Origin: Borreliella bissettiae DN127
GTDB lineage: Bacteria; Spirochaetota; Spirochaetia; Borreliales; Borreliaceae
Reading direction: 5' to 3'
Length of the DNA stretch: 64,000 nucleotides
Assembly (NCBI RefSeq): GCF_000222305.1
Contig: NC_015921.1
Location: 1-64,000, forward strand
In this document: positions 8,411-20,053 of the stretch, one piece after another
Layout of the letters: the number at the start of each line of letters is the position of its first letter
How positions within the stretch are numbered: position 1 is the stretch's first letter
The notes under the pieces: model-generated
Seen by the model: the letters and a program-made list of their open reading frames with translations, nothing else
What the model was told of the DNA's origin: nothing
Databases searched by the model: none
Translations under genes and position numbers: made by a program

Positions 8411-9196
8411 TTGAGTAGAAAATTTATGATAGACATAAATGATTTAAATCAAATAAAAGATACTTTTTCAAGAATTTTAGATCTAAGCTTAATCAGTATT
8501 CTAGTATACTACATATATAAAAACGTAATCAATTCTTATTCTACAAATCTATTAAAAGGAATGTTAATCATAATCTCTATAGGAATTATCTCATATTATT
8601 TAAATCTATATACTATTAGTTGGCTGCTGAATTATATAGCCAATATATTACCAATAGCAATAGTCATACTTTTTAATCAAGAAATAAAAAAAATAATAAT
8701 GCAAATTGGAAATTTCAATTTGGCCTTTAAACTTTCAAATAAAAAAGAAGAAACTTTAAAAGTTATTTCTGAAATCCTAAAAGCAGTCAAACACCTATCT
8801 GAAAACAAATCTGGCAGCCTAATATGCATTGAAAAAAAAATACAGTTGGAACAAATAATAAACAAAGGGACTAAAATTGATGCACTAATATCTAGCGAAC
8901 TGTTGATATCACTATTTGAACGCGAAACTCCTCTTCACGACGGAGCTGTAATAATTAGTAAAAATAAATTAAAATATGCAGGCTCATTTTTACCATTATC
9001 TAATGTTGATTCTATTAGCAAGGCATTTGGAACAAGACATAGAGCAGGACTTGGAATTTCTGAAAATTCTGATGCAATAACAATAATAACCTCCGAAGAA
9101 ACTGGGTCTATTTCTATTACAATCAATGCAAAGTTGGAATACAATTTAAGCTTAAGTGAAATTAGAAATAAGTTAAATCTCGAGCTAATAGAGTAA
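8411..9196 (+). CDS. cdaA: Diadenylate cyclase CdaA (c-di-AMP synthase)
   Basis: The enzyme condenses two ATP into the second messenger c-di-AMP. Three membrane helices occupy about residues 25-90, followed by a coiled linker and the DAC domain. Both catalytic signatures are present: DGA at 177-179 (in LHDGAVII) and RHR at 209-211 (in GTRHRAGLG). The 261-residue length fits CdaA/DacA rather than DisA. The longest reading starts with TTG at 8411; an in-frame ATG at 8426 may be the true start, and neither has a good ribosome site. The regulator cdaR follows after 4 bp, the classic CdaA-CdaR pairing. In B. burgdorferi this is BB0008, reported as the sole c-di-AMP cyclase. Confidence 0.95.
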   Translation: MSRKFMIDINDLNQIKDTFSRILDLSLISILVYYIYKNVINSYSTNLLKGMLIIISIGIISYYLNLYTISWLLNYIANILPIAIVILFNQEIKKIIMQIGNFNLAFKLSNKKEETLKVISEILKAVKHLSENKSGSLICIEKKIQLEQIINKGTKIDALISSELLISLFERETPLHDGAVIISKNKLKYAGSFLPLSNVDSISKAFGTRHRAGLGISENSDAITIITSEETGSISITINAKLEYNLSLSEIRNKLNLELIE

Positions 9197-9200
9197 AATA

Positions 9201-10205
9201 ATGAAAATCGGCAAAAAAATAATAAATATAATAAAATTACTATTTGATGATTGGCAAAACAAAGCCATCTCCATTTTAATAGCTATTCTAATGTTTGTAG
9301 CATTTAATTTCAATAAAATAGAGTCAATAACAACTGAAAAAGAATTCAAAATTATCTTGAATGATCAAATAACTCTTGGGAAAATGCCAGACTTTAGCAA
9401 AGTCAAGATTACAATAAAAGTCAATAAAGATGACTTAAAATACCTTGACATTAATAAAATAATATTATTTATTGAAGCATCAAACATAAAGATTCCCGGG
9501 AACTATAAGCTACCAATAAAAATAAAAAATCTTAACTCAATACACATTGCAGAATATAAGCTTTCAAAAACAAATGTGTTGCTAAATCTTGATAACAAAA
9601 TCTCTAAATTAGTCAAAATAGAGCCCAAGTTTAAACTTATAGAAAAAGATGGCAAAGGAGAATATTTTATTGCAAAATACAATATATTGCCCGAGAATTT
9701 ATTAGTATATGGGCCTGAACAAGAACTCAAAAAAATAAATACTATTCAAACCAACGTAAAAGAGTTTGACACAAGAACCCTATTTGTATCAGATTATCTT
9801 GAAGTAGTTCCACCAAATCCTCTAGTTATGTTTGAAAAAAGTCATGTAGTAGTCAATATTTATTTAAACAAAAAATATTCAAACACAACAATTAAATCTC
9901 CTAATCTTATTTTTAATAATCTTAAAAATGGCCTTGAAATTAAAGATAGAGAAAAAATAATAAACCTAGAAAACAAAATGTTCGTAAAATTAAAAACAAG
10001 ACTTTCTGAAAAACAAATTAAAGCTCATATAAACAATCAAAATATAAGTCTTGCTTTTGATTTGGCAAATATAAAAACTCCCGGAATTTATAACATTGCT
10101 ACAAATATAATTCTTAAAGAGAATATCAATGAAACAGAAATATATGATTATGAACCTAAAAAAATAAAACTGGAAATAATTGAAAGCTCAGAGATCAAAC
10201 CATGA
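9201..10205 (+). CDS. cdaR: YbbR-domain protein, CdaA regulator CdaR-like
   Basis: This 334-residue protein has one N-terminal membrane helix (about 18-38, [15 protein letters not shown]) followed by a long extracytoplasmic part. That part has repeated beta-rich YbbR-like units, recognisable by recurring I-x-x-P-G-x-Y (near 95, 290) and V-x-V-N segments. In Firmicutes the equivalent protein binds CdaA and modulates c-di-AMP output. The direct 4-bp linkage to cdaA supports the same role here. It overlaps acpS by 4 nt (ATGA). The protein is extremely Lys/Asn/Ile-rich, as are other plus-strand products. Confidence 0.8.
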   Translation: MKIGKKIINIIKLLFDDWQNKAISILIAILMFVAFNFNKIESITTEKEFKIILNDQITLGKMPDFSKVKITIKVNKDDLKYLDINKIILFIEASNIKIPGNYKLPIKIKNLNSIHIAEYKLSKTNVLLNLDNKISKLVKIEPKFKLIEKDGKGEYFIAKYNILPENLLVYGPEQELKKINTIQTNVKEFDTRTLFVSDYLEVVPPNPLVMFEKSHVVVNIYLNKKYSNTTIKSPNLIFNNLKNGLEIKDREKIINLENKMFVKLKTRLSEKQIKAHINNQNISLAFDLANIKTPGIYNIATNIILKENINETEIYDYEPKKIKLEIIESSEIKP

Positions 10206-10576
10206 AGTCAATAGGATGTGATATAATAAAAGTAGCAAGATTTAAAAATTTTTTAGAAAATAAAAAAAAAATGGAGAGGTTTTTTACACATAAAGAAATT
10301 GAAAATTTTAAATTAAAAGGGGGCAGCATTATAGAAAGTTTAGCTGGAAAATTTGCAGCTAAAGAATCTTTAATTAAAGCATTAAGCCCGCTTTTGCAAT
10401 ATAAAATAAATTATACCCTTAAAGATATTGAGGTAATAAAATCTTTAAAAGGAAATGCAGAATTTTGTTTACATAATGAAGTTGAAAAATTTGCAATAAA
10501 AATGAATTTAAAGCTATACCTAACAATATCCCATGAAAAGGAGTACGCTATTGCATTTGTAATAGTAGAAAATTAA
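10202..10576 (+). CDS. acpS: Holo-[acyl-carrier-protein] synthase
   Basis: AcpS transfers 4'-phosphopantetheine from CoA to acyl carrier protein. The 124-residue size is standard, and the family blocks are clear: [10 protein letters not shown] at the N terminus with the metal-binding Asp, F-x-x-x-E around the TH-K-E-I segment, and [14 protein letters not shown] with the catalytic Glu and Lys. The start overlaps cdaR's stop. Lyme spirochetes make few fatty acids themselves, so a carrier protein may serve other acyl transfers. This last point is inference. Confidence 0.93.
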   Translation: MKSIGCDIIKVARFKNFLENKKKMERFFTHKEIENFKLKGGSIIESLAGKFAAKESLIKALSPLLQYKINYTLKDIEVIKSLKGNAEFCLHNEVEKFAIKMNLKLYLTISHEKEYAIAFVIVEN

Positions 10577-10579
10577 TTC

Positions 10580-11419
10580 ATGAAAAAAATATCATATTTT
10601 ACAAAAGAAAAAATTGAATGTCCTGTATGCTCTTTTAAATTTCAAAAAGAAGAATTTTTGACCGGAAGTAGTAGGTTAATAGCTGGAGAGTTAAAAATTG
10701 ATCTAAAAAGAGAGTATATAAAAAACGACAAATATGGCAACATTTATCCTAGGATATATTCTGTAACAGTATGCCCAAAATGCTACTTTGCGGCATTCCC
10801 AAGCGAATTTAATTCAATCCCTAAAAACAAGAAAGAAATTTTACAAAATAAAAAATACGAAAGAAAAAAAATAAATGCGATTTTTGAAAACATGATCAAC
10901 TTCAGCAAACCTAGGACATTAAAAGAAGGAGCTGCAAGCTATATTCTTGCCATGCTATGTTATGAGCATCTAGAAAAGAATCATAACCCCACATTAAATC
11001 AAGCAAAATCGGCAATAAGAGCCGCTTGGACATTTGAAGACCTTGAAAAAGAAGAACCAAATAAAAACTATAATTATCTTCAAAAAATATTTTATCACAA
11101 AGCTGCTTATCTTTATAAACTAGTTATTGAAAAAGATAAAGACAATTCAGAACCTGTTAGCGCATCAACCATATTTGGCCCAGATACAGATAAAAATTAT
11201 GGCTATGACAGCGTACTATATTTATCAGGTCTTTTAGAATACTTTTATGGAAATAAAGACAATAAAGAATACAGATACAAACAATTAAACGACATAAAAA
11301 CCACTCTTTCTAAAATAGCAGGCATGGGTAAATCTTCAAAAGAAAAACCTTCAATACTTATAGATAAGATCAAAGAAGTTTACTTTAAAATATCAAAGGA
11401 AATGAAAAATCTCAAATAA
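10580..11419 (+). CDS. DUF2225 family protein with two CxxC zinc-type pairs (BB0011)
   Basis: The 279-residue protein has CPVC near residue 14-17 and CPKC near 66-69, a likely zinc ribbon. These are followed by a helical region with TPR-like spacing (KEGAASYILAMLCYEHLEK; AKSAIRAAWTFEDL; KIFYHKAAYLYKLVIEK). This matches DUF2225, common in spirochetes and Firmicutes and of unknown function. It sits 3 bp after acpS and ends exactly one base before the truA start, so it is part of the cdaA operon. No signal peptide is seen. Confidence 0.7.
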   Translation: MKKISYFTKEKIECPVCSFKFQKEEFLTGSSRLIAGELKIDLKREYIKNDKYGNIYPRIYSVTVCPKCYFAAFPSEFNSIPKNKKEILQNKKYERKKINAIFENMINFSKPRTLKEGAASYILAMLCYEHLEKNHNPTLNQAKSAIRAAWTFEDLEKEEPNKNYNYLQKIFYHKAAYLYKLVIEKDKDNSEPVSASTIFGPDTDKNYGYDSVLYLSGLLEYFYGNKDNKEYRYKQLNDIKTTLSKIAGMGKSSKEKPSILIDKIKEVYFKISKEMKNLK

Positions 11420-12160
11420 ATGAAAAAAATATTAGCTGAAATCGCTTACGACGGCTCTATATACCATGGATTTCAAATACAACCAACAAAGTCCACAATT
11501 CAAGGAGAAATTGAAAAAGCTCTAATGAAAATCAACAAAAAAAAAGTAAAAATTCATTCATCCGGAAGAACAGATAAGGGCGTTCATGCAAAAAGACAAA
11601 TCATAACTTTTGATATGGATATTAATATTAAGCTCAACAATCTAAAAAAAGCTTTAAATGCAATATTATTAAAAACCGGTATAAAAATACTAAAGCTCAA
11701 GTATGTGAAAAATTCATTTCATCCGCGTTTTAGCGCCCAAAAAAGAAAATACAGTTATTATATACTAAATAGCGACAACTACTATCCCTGGGAAGGCTAT
11801 CAAGCTCACCATGTAAGTAAAAAACTAAATATAAGCAATTTAAACCAAATGGCTAAAACATTGATTGGAAACCATGATTTTACCACATTTTCATGCATAA
11901 AAGATAAAAGCAAATCTAAATTTAGACATATACATTTTGCCAAATTTAAAAAAAGAGGAAAATATATTATTTTTGAAATAATAGGATCTTCCTTTTTATG
12001 GAAAATGGTAAGGTCAATAATAGGCACAATGCTGGACATCGAAATAAAAAACGAATCAATTTCTACTTTTGAAACAATACTAAAATCTAAAAATAGAAAC
12101 CTTGCAAGAACAACTGCGCCTGCAAATGCTTTATTTTTAGACAGGGTTTACTATGGATAA
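11420..12160 (+). CDS. truA: tRNA pseudouridine(38-40) synthase
   Basis: TruA converts uridines 38-40 of the anticodon stem-loop to pseudouridine. The catalytic Asp lies in SSGRTDKGVHA (about residues 49-59), and the C-terminal FLWKMVRSIIGTMLDI block is characteristic. At 246 residues the length is normal. The ATG follows the preceding stop codon with no gap, and its own end overlaps BB0013 by 8 nt. Confidence 0.95.
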   Translation: MKKILAEIAYDGSIYHGFQIQPTKSTIQGEIEKALMKINKKKVKIHSSGRTDKGVHAKRQIITFDMDINIKLNNLKKALNAILLKTGIKILKLKYVKNSFHPRFSAQKRKYSYYILNSDNYYPWEGYQAHHVSKKLNISNLNQMAKTLIGNHDFTTFSCIKDKSKSKFRHIHFAKFKKRGKYIIFEIIGSSFLWKMVRSIIGTMLDIEIKNESISTFETILKSKNRNLARTTAPANALFLDRVYYG

Positions 12161-12752
12161 TAGCATTTTAACTAAAAAACTTTTTTTACTTAAAATATTG
12201 ACAAATAATATAGAAGGCAAAATTACAGAAAATTTTGAAGAAATAAACAATGAAATTAAACAAAAAATAGAAAAAGCTAAAAACACTAAAACTTATCAAA
12301 AAAACGAAAATAGCAAAGAATCCACAAAATTCCCTTTAGAAAACAAAAATTCAACAAAAATATTGCTAAATAATAGCATGCAAAAAAAAAATATCAACGA
12401 TCACATCATAATATATGTAAACAAAAACTACCTCAACGAAACCTCAAGGGATATTATCACAAAATGGTGCAAAAGCATAAACATATACAATTATAAAATA
12501 ATAGATACTATTGAATCACTTAACTTAGAAATAAGCAACAAAAATCCTAAAGCAATTTTATCTTGCGAAGAAATAGATTTTTTCTTAAATCAACCGTTAA
12601 GAATTCAAATTGTAAGAGGAATAGAGCTAAGATTTAAAGGTATTCCATTAGTTTTTACATATCTTCCTACAAATCAAATAAAAAATCCAGAATTAAAAAA
12701 AGAAATATGGCAAGATTTAAAAATAATAAAAGGCATAATAAAATATGGTTGA
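12153..12752 (+). CDS. Hypothetical protein between truA and priA (BB0013)
   Basis: I do not recognise this 199-residue protein. It is highly charged and rich in Lys/Asn/Glu in the first 90 residues, probably helical or disordered. A more ordered C-terminal half (DHIIIYVNKNYL onward, ILSCEEIDFFLNQPLRIQIVRGIEL) could be a small alpha/beta domain. It has no membrane segment, signal peptide or cysteine-pair motif. It overlaps truA upstream by 8 nt and priA downstream by 8 nt, so it is translated within the operon. A link to DNA replication restart is only guilt by position. Confidence 0.6.
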   Translation: MDNSILTKKLFLLKILTNNIEGKITENFEEINNEIKQKIEKAKNTKTYQKNENSKESTKFPLENKNSTKILLNNSMQKKNINDHIIIYVNKNYLNETSRDIITKWCKSINIYNYKIIDTIESLNLEISNKNPKAILSCEEIDFFLNQPLRIQIVRGIELRFKGIPLVFTYLPTNQIKNPELKKEIWQDLKIIKGIIKYG

Positions 12753-14730
12753 GCATTGTCATTCAACTTATTACTATGAAATTGCAATAAATATTCCTTT
12801 AAATAAACTTTTTTTTTACAAATTTAACCTGAATCTAGATATTGGAATAAGAGTAATGGTTAATTTCAATGGATCCAATAAAATTGGAATAATTATTAAA
12901 AAATATTTTGAAGACGAATTCAAAGAAAAATTTGAATTCAAAATAAAAGAAATCATCAAAATAATAGATACAACTAAACTAATAACAGAACATAACATTA
13001 ATTTAGCACATTGGATTAGTAAAAAAACATTTTCGGGATTTGGAGAAACTTTATTCTTTGGGTTACCTAAAAATTCAAAATCTAAAAATCCCCAAACATT
13101 CCCTTCAATAAATGAGAAGCATCCAGACCATAAAAAGTGTCTTCAGCTAAACAGTGAACAACAAAATATTTACAAAGAAATTATAGAGTCAGAAACAACT
13201 AATGTTTTTTACCTTTTTGGAATACCTGGATCTGGAAAAACTGAAATATTTATCAAATTGTGTGAATACTATTTAGCACTAGAACAACAGGTACTTTTTT
13301 TAATTCCTGAAATATCATTAGGATATCAAATAATAAAAAGAATAAAATATGCATTAAATATGCACCATAAAATTTATGAATATAACTCTAAAGTTTCAAA
13401 TTCTAATAAAAATTTAATATGGAACAAAGTCAAAAATGGAGAAAGCCTGGTTGTCGTTGGCATTAAAAGTGCTTTAATGCTGCCTTTTACTAAATTAAAA
13501 TTAATAATTATGGACGAAGAACACGAAACCACATACAAATCTGAAAATACTCCAAAATTTCACTCAAGACACATATCATTTTTTTTGCAAAAAAAATTTA
13601 ATGCAAAATTTATAATGGGAAGCGCAACACCTTCTCTTGAAGCATACTATGCAATGAAAAATAACCAAATAAAAAAAATAATAATGCAAAACAAATACTC
13701 TAAAAGTAAAATAAAAGATATAAAAATAATAAACATGAAAAAAGAATTTAGCACAATTTCATCAGAGCTGTTATACAGTATACAAAAAAGTTTAAATGAA
13801 AAAAGACAATCTTTAATTTTCATTAATAAAAGGGGATATTTAAAAAATCTCGAATGCAACGAATGCGGGCACACAATTTGTTGTCCAAATTGCTCGTTTG
13901 GCTTGATTTACCACAAAAAAGAAAACAAACTTTTATGCCACTATTGTAGCTATAAAACAAAAAAAGCAAGCCATTGTCCTCAATGCGAATCAAGAGATAT
14001 TAAATACAAAACTTATGGAATTCAACTTGTTGAAAAAGAATTAAAAAAATTTTTACCAAATGCAAAAATTGCAAGAATCGATTCTGATATTACAAAAATA
14101 GAAAATATAAATTCAATAAATAAGTTTGAAAATAAAGAGATAGACATACTTATCGGAACACAAATCATTGCAAAAGGATTCAATTTTGAAAATATTAAAA
14201 CACTAGGTATAATCAACGCAGACATTGGAATGGGACTACCTGATTTTAGAAGTAGCGAAAGAATTTTTACAACACTCTCACAAATTATGGGAAGAGCCGC
14301 AAGATTCAAAAATGACAACACAATTATTATACAAACAAAAAATCCCAATTATTACGCCATAAAATATGCTTATAAGAACCAATATGAACAATTTTACGAA
14401 CAAGAACTAGATATAAGAAAAAAACTGAACTATCCTCCGTTTAACAAAATTATTAGAATAATATTTAGAAGCAAAAATGAAGAATCTGTTAAACAAAAAT
14501 GTTGGGAATTTTTTGAAAAATCTAAAGAATTTTTGCAAGAAGGAATTGAACACTTAGGCCCATCAGAAGCTATTATGAAAAAAATATCTAACAATTACAG
14601 ATACAATATAATATACTTGTCAAAATCCTACAGCCTGCTTGAAAAACTAGTTAACAAGACAAAAGAAAAGGTAAAAATGACAAATACTGTTTACATTGAA
14701 ATAGATTATTATCCAATATCATTGATTTAG
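12745..14730 (+). CDS. priA: Primosomal protein N' (replication restart helicase PriA)
   Basis: PriA is a superfamily 2 3'-5' DNA helicase that reloads the replisome at stalled forks. Visible marks are Walker [10 protein letters not shown] (159-167), the DEEH box (about 257-260) in [11 protein letters not shown], a zinc-binding region with eight cysteines in four pairs (CNEC, CCPNC, CHYC, CPQC) around 370-415, and helicase motifs GTQIIAKGF and QIMGRAAR. At 661 residues it is somewhat shorter than the ~730 of E. coli, mainly in the N-terminal DNA-binding part. It ends the cdaA operon. Its TAG stop overlaps the stop codon of convergent udk. Confidence 0.96.
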   Translation: MVEHCHSTYYYEIAINIPLNKLFFYKFNLNLDIGIRVMVNFNGSNKIGIIIKKYFEDEFKEKFEFKIKEIIKIIDTTKLITEHNINLAHWISKKTFSGFGETLFFGLPKNSKSKNPQTFPSINEKHPDHKKCLQLNSEQQNIYKEIIESETTNVFYLFGIPGSGKTEIFIKLCEYYLALEQQVLFLIPEISLGYQIIKRIKYALNMHHKIYEYNSKVSNSNKNLIWNKVKNGESLVVVGIKSALMLPFTKLKLIIMDEEHETTYKSENTPKFHSRHISFFLQKKFNAKFIMGSATPSLEAYYAMKNNQIKKIIMQNKYSKSKIKDIKIINMKKEFSTISSELLYSIQKSLNEKRQSLIFINKRGYLKNLECNECGHTICCPNCSFGLIYHKKENKLLCHYCSYKTKKASHCPQCESRDIKYKTYGIQLVEKELKKFLPNAKIARIDSDITKIENINSINKFENKEIDILIGTQIIAKGFNFENIKTLGIINADIGMGLPDFRSSERIFTTLSQIMGRAARFKNDNTIIIQTKNPNYYAIKYAYKNQYEQFYEQELDIRKKLNYPPFNKIIRIIFRSKNEESVKQKCWEFFEKSKEFLQEGIEHLGPSEAIMKKISNNYRYNIIYLSKSYSLLEKLVNKTKEKVKMTNTVYIEIDYYPISLI

Positions 14731-15350
14731 GTAAAATCCAGGCCTTCTTTACTTAAAGACTTAAGAAACGTTGAAAGCACGTATAAAGCTTTATCATTGT
14801 GACCTCCCTCTGGAATAATAAGATCCGCATATTCTTTGGTAGGCTCAATAAACCTATAATAACCCCATCTAGTGGTGTTCAAATACTGATCAATCACCGA
14901 CTCTACAGTACGCCCTCTTTTGGAAATATCTCTTCTTAAACGCCTAATAAATCTAATATCATTTGGGGTGTCAATATATATTTTAAGATCTATTAAATTT
15001 CTTACTCTCTCTTCAACAAAAATCATAATACCCTCAACAATAACAACAGGAGTTGGAACAACTAAAACCGTTTTAAGCTGTCTTTTATGATTAATAAAAT
15101 CGTAAAGGGGCATATCTATTGGACTATTTTTTTTTAAATTTTTTAAATGTTCGTAAAACAAATTATTATCAAAAGCATCAGGATGATCAAAATTTACATT
15201 AGAAAATTCATTTTCATAGTCACCCACACTCTTATAGTAATTATCTTGAGAAATAAGGACAAATTCTGGAATAAACTCACTAATCTTGCTTACAACTGTA
15301 CTTTTTCCGCTTCCAGAACCACCAGATATCCCAATAATCTTCGCCATCAA
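14727..15350 (-). CDS. udk: Uridine kinase
   Basis: Udk phosphorylates uridine and cytidine for pyrimidine salvage, needed in an organism without de novo nucleotide synthesis. The P-loop [12 protein letters not shown] is at residues 7-18. Further family blocks are [15 protein letters not shown] and [15 protein letters not shown]. The 207-residue length is standard. The gene overlaps the upstream rhodanese-like gene by 4 nt and its stop codon overlaps the priA stop. Confidence 0.94.
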   Translation of the reverse strand: MMAKIIGISGGSGSGKSTVVSKISEFIPEFVLISQDNYYKSVGDYENEFSNVNFDHPDAFDNNLFYEHLKNLKKNSPIDMPLYDFINHKRQLKTVLVVPTPVVIVEGIMIFVEERVRNLIDLKIYIDTPNDIRFIRRLRRDISKRGRTVESVIDQYLNTTRWGYYRFIEPTKEYADLIIPEGGHNDKALYVLSTFLKSLSKEGLDFT

Positions 15351-15727
15351 CCAACTTCTTTTTTTTTCGCTTGTGGCATGTCTTTCAAAGTACCAGCCAC
15401 AAACACATTCTTAAATCCCATGCTTTTTAAAACTTTTTTAGCCTCGTAGGACTTATTAAAACTTTTACCATAAACAATTATTTGGGACTCAAAATCACCT
15501 AATTTATCCTTTTTAGCAAATAAATTATTAAAAGGAATGTTAATTGATTTTAAATAATGAGACTTACTATATTCTTTGGGAGATCGAATATCCAAAATTT
15601 TTGCTCCATTTTGGATTTTTTCCAACAAAAACATATTGGCTCTTTTCATCCTAAGGATAATAAAAAACCAAATATAAAAAAAAAGCAGAACTATTAATAC
15701 TGCAAATCTCGCATAATTCATCGCCAT
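15347..15727 (-). CDS. Membrane-anchored rhodanese-like protein lacking the catalytic cysteine (BB0016, annotated GlpE in B31)
   Basis: A single N-terminal membrane helix (about 8-26) is followed by one rhodanese domain. [22 protein letters not shown] (split as LDIRSP at 45-50 and INIPF at 62-66) is the typical first half. The active loop, usually VVYCxxGxRS, reads [13 protein letters not shown], so Gly87 replaces the persulfide-forming Cys. Sulfurtransferase activity is therefore unlikely; a binding or scaffolding role is more plausible. It overlaps udk by 4 nt and is co-transcribed with it. Confidence 0.8.
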   Translation of the reverse strand: MAMNYARFAVLIVLLFFYIWFFIILRMKRANMFLLEKIQNGAKILDIRSPKEYSKSHYLKSINIPFNNLFAKKDKLGDFESQIIVYGKSFNKSYEAKKVLKSMGFKNVFVAGTLKDMPQAKKKEVG

Positions 15728-15847
15728 AGTTTTATGAACATAATATCAAAAAAAATAAAAAAAGTGAATAAAATTGTTTTTTTTGCAAAATTAATATAGA
15801 ATTCAAGTAAATTACTAGCTTGTAGCTTAAAAGTAGCTCGCATTAAG

Positions 15848-16813
15848 ATGAAAAAGAAAAAAAAGATACGTTATCGTAGGATTAAAAAAAAACTCAAACT
15901 ATTATTCATAATACTAATAAAAAAAATAAAGACTATAACTAAAAATCCCAAATTAATATTTGATAGCACAATACAAATAACTTTAGGATCCGCACTAATG
16001 GCAATTTCCACCAATGTTTTGTACATTCCTCATGGGCTTCTTAGTGGGGGGATTGGGGGTATTTCATTAATGCTACATTACCTGTTAAGCTTCAATTTGG
16101 GATGGACAATATTTGCATTAAACATACCATTATTTCTTATTGGAATAAAATTCTTAAACATAACATTTATAATTCAAAGTTGGATTTCAATGGGATTATA
16201 TTCTATTATTATAAACTACTCCCAGTTTTTACAAAATAAAATACATCTTAACGATATGATGCTTGTATCAATATTAGCTGGACTTATTTCTGGGCTTGGA
16301 CTTGGACTAGTATTTAAAGGTAAAGGATCTTCGGGGGGATCAGATATAATTGCTATGATTATTAAAGAAAAATACTCAATTAGTATTGGAACAACAAACT
16401 TCATTGTCAATCTAGCAGTATTAATGCTTGCAACCTTTTTCTTTAATATTGAAATCGCACTTTATACCCTAATAGCATCATTTGTAACATCCATCATGAC
16501 AGACAAAACAAGCACTGGATTTGGCAATCAAAAAGCAATATTAATCATTTCGGATAAAGGAAAAGAAATTGCTTATCTTCTTACAAACAAGTTAAAATTA
16601 GCCGCTACATTAATAGACGGGAAAGGAGCTTGGGCAGGAACAGAAAAAACTATAGTATTTATAGTAGTTCCAATAATGCGTTTATCAAGAATTAAGTATA
16701 TATCACAAAAAGTTGATCCGAATTGTTTCATTACTGTTATTAACACTAATGAAATCACTGGGGGCAAAATAATAACTGACCCAATCTCACCAAAACAAGA
16801 AATTTTAAATTAA
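15848..16813 (+). CDS. YitT family membrane protein (DUF161/DUF2179)
   Basis: The 321-residue protein has a highly basic N terminus (KKKKKIRYRRIKKKLK). About five membrane segments follow between 35 and 215, including the Gly-rich LLSGGIGGISLMLHY and GLGLGLVFKGKGSSGGSDIIAMI blocks. A C-terminal cytosolic DUF2179 domain (about 235-310) ends with a CF-V-NT-EITGGKI pattern. This is the YitT/YpjC family, of unknown transport function. No good ribosome site precedes 15848, so a later start is possible. Two G runs (six and five) code for the first glycine block. The stop overlaps the rluD stop by 4 bp. Confidence 0.82.
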   Translation: MKKKKKIRYRRIKKKLKLLFIILIKKIKTITKNPKLIFDSTIQITLGSALMAISTNVLYIPHGLLSGGIGGISLMLHYLLSFNLGWTIFALNIPLFLIGIKFLNITFIIQSWISMGLYSIIINYSQFLQNKIHLNDMMLVSILAGLISGLGLGLVFKGKGSSGGSDIIAMIIKEKYSISIGTTNFIVNLAVLMLATFFFNIEIALYTLIASFVTSIMTDKTSTGFGNQKAILIISDKGKEIAYLLTNKLKLAATLIDGKGAWAGTEKTIVFIVVPIMRLSRIKYISQKVDPNCFITVINTNEITGGKIITDPISPKQEILN

Positions 16814-17790
16814 AAATCTCTTAAAAAGAGAACCAAATTATCAATAATCAAATTCAATTCATCGCTCTTGTAAAAATTTGACAAAAAAATAACAAATCTT
16901 TTGGGAAATTCAGAAATGAATTTCTCAAAAGATTTGTTTCCAATATCAATTTCAAGCTTATAAGAATGAAGCATTAGGGTGATTTTTTTTAAACTGCCAT
17001 CTGCTCTGCCATAAACCTCATCTCCCAATATTGGAAAATTAAGATATTTCATATGAACTCTCAATTGATGAGTGCGGCCGGTTCTAGGCTTTAAAGCTAA
17101 AAGAGAATATCCTCCAAAATTGAGCAACAATTTATATTCTGTTAATGCCTTTTTACCTCTATCTTTAGAAACACTAAATCTTTTCCTATTGTATTTATCT
17201 CTATCTATAAAAGACTCAATACTTCCAAAAAAACTATTAAAATTACCCTTAACAATTGCAATATAAACTTTATTTGTCATTTTATCCTTAAACTGCTGAG
17301 CTAAAAATCTTAAGGTGCTAATATTTTTTGCACAAATTAGCACTCCAGAAGTATCTTTGTCTAATCTATGAACAATTCCAGGTCTAATTTTTTCTTCATT
17401 AAAATCAATTTTCAAGCTTTTTATATGATATAAAAGAAAATTCACAACAGTATCATCCCAATGCGATATTCCAGGATGACTCAAAATTCCTTGGGGTTTA
17501 TTCAAAACAATAACATTAGAATCTTCATAAATTATAGAAATAGGGATATTACTCGGCCTAAGACAGTCAATTTGACTACTCTCCTCATCAAATTCAATCA
17601 GTATTTCATCGTCTTTGAAAACAGGTTTGGACAATTTTATTTTTAAAAATTTCCCATTACTCTTTTTAAACGCTTCTACATTTCTTCTTTTGATCTGACT
17701 TCTTGTAAGAACCTCCAAATTACTTGATAGGTAAAGATCCAGTCTTAAAGCATCTTCTTTAACGGTAAATTCTCTCTTAAGCCTTATCAT
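16810..17790 (-). CDS. rluD: 23S rRNA pseudouridine synthase, RluD type
   Basis: The protein has an N-terminal S4 RNA-binding domain followed by the RluA/RluD catalytic domain. The active-site block GIVHRLDKDTSGVL carries the catalytic Asp, with RTHQLRVHM further on. I chose the ATG at 17790; a longer reading starts at a TTG at 17811 that overlaps BB0019 without a better ribosome site. RluD modifies the helix 69 loop of 23S rRNA. It is last in the ruvA-to-rluD run and its stop codon overlaps that of convergent yitT. Confidence 0.9.
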   Translation of the reverse strand: MIRLKREFTVKEDALRLDLYLSSNLEVLTRSQIKRRNVEAFKKSNGKFLKIKLSKPVFKDDEILIEFDEESSQIDCLRPSNIPISIIYEDSNVIVLNKPQGILSHPGISHWDDTVVNFLLYHIKSLKIDFNEEKIRPGIVHRLDKDTSGVLICAKNISTLRFLAQQFKDKMTNKVYIAIVKGNFNSFFGSIESFIDRDKYNRKRFSVSKDRGKKALTEYKLLLNFGGYSLLALKPRTGRTHQLRVHMKYLNFPILGDEVYGRADGSLKKITLMLHSYKLEIDIGNKSFEKFISEFPKRFVIFLSNFYKSDELNLIIDNLVLFLRDF

Positions 17791-17794
17791 ATCA

Positions 17795-18307
17795 TTAAAG
17801 AAAATAATCAATTAAAGCAATGGTTAATGCAACTATTGCCCCAATGGAAGCTGAAACAATAAATTTTTTATAAATCTCATCTTTTGAAAAATTAGGACCA
17901 TTTGAAAAAGGATATGGAGCGTAATTTGCATTCATTCCGCTATAGAAATAGTAACCCACATCAAAAAAAAACAAGCTCAAAAATAACACTATTGGGAAAG
18001 ATCCAATACTAATAGCTGAAAACCTAAACAAATCTTTTGCTGATTTTGACTCAAGATCATTTTCAAGATTTAAAGCTTTATTCTCTTGAATATTTTTATA
18101 AAGAAAAGAATCGTCATTATCAGCAACAGACATGTTATTATTTTTTTTATGAGAAATAAAATTGCCACTGGAAGTCGATTTGTCTTGCAATGGCAAACTT
18201 TTAGCAATACTCCACTTTAAATAATTAAAATTTGGCTTGAAATAATCAAGTGAATTTGAATAAACATTCAAAACACTAAAAAGTAACAACAAGCTTCTAA
18301 CAAGCAT
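17795..18307 (-). CDS. Hypothetical membrane protein (BB0019)
   Basis: I do not recognise a family. The 170-residue protein has an N-terminal signal segment (RSLLLLFSVLNVYSNS), a polar middle rich in Asp/Asn/Lys, and two C-terminal hydrophobic segments (about 98-118 and 148-169). It is exported, then anchored. It lies 7 bp after pfp and ends just before the rluD start, so it is in the same transcript as PPi-phosphofructokinase. No function can be given. Confidence 0.6.
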   Translation of the reverse strand: MLVRSLLLLFSVLNVYSNSLDYFKPNFNYLKWSIAKSLPLQDKSTSSGNFISHKKNNNMSVADNDDSFLYKNIQENKALNLENDLESKSAKDLFRFSAISIGSFPIVLFLSLFFFDVGYYFYSGMNANYAPYPFSNGPNFSKDEIYKKFIVSASIGAIVALTIALIDYFL

Positions 18308-18314
18308 AAACTTT

Positions 18315-20022
<1,708 letters not shown>

Positions 20023-20053
20023 CTTAAATATTAAAATAATTCACAATTAATAT

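Noticed and set aside
15816-15838. Three TAGCT copies before yitT as an operator
   Set aside because: Spacing is irregular (7 and 11 bp) and the motif is short; chance is a good explanation.
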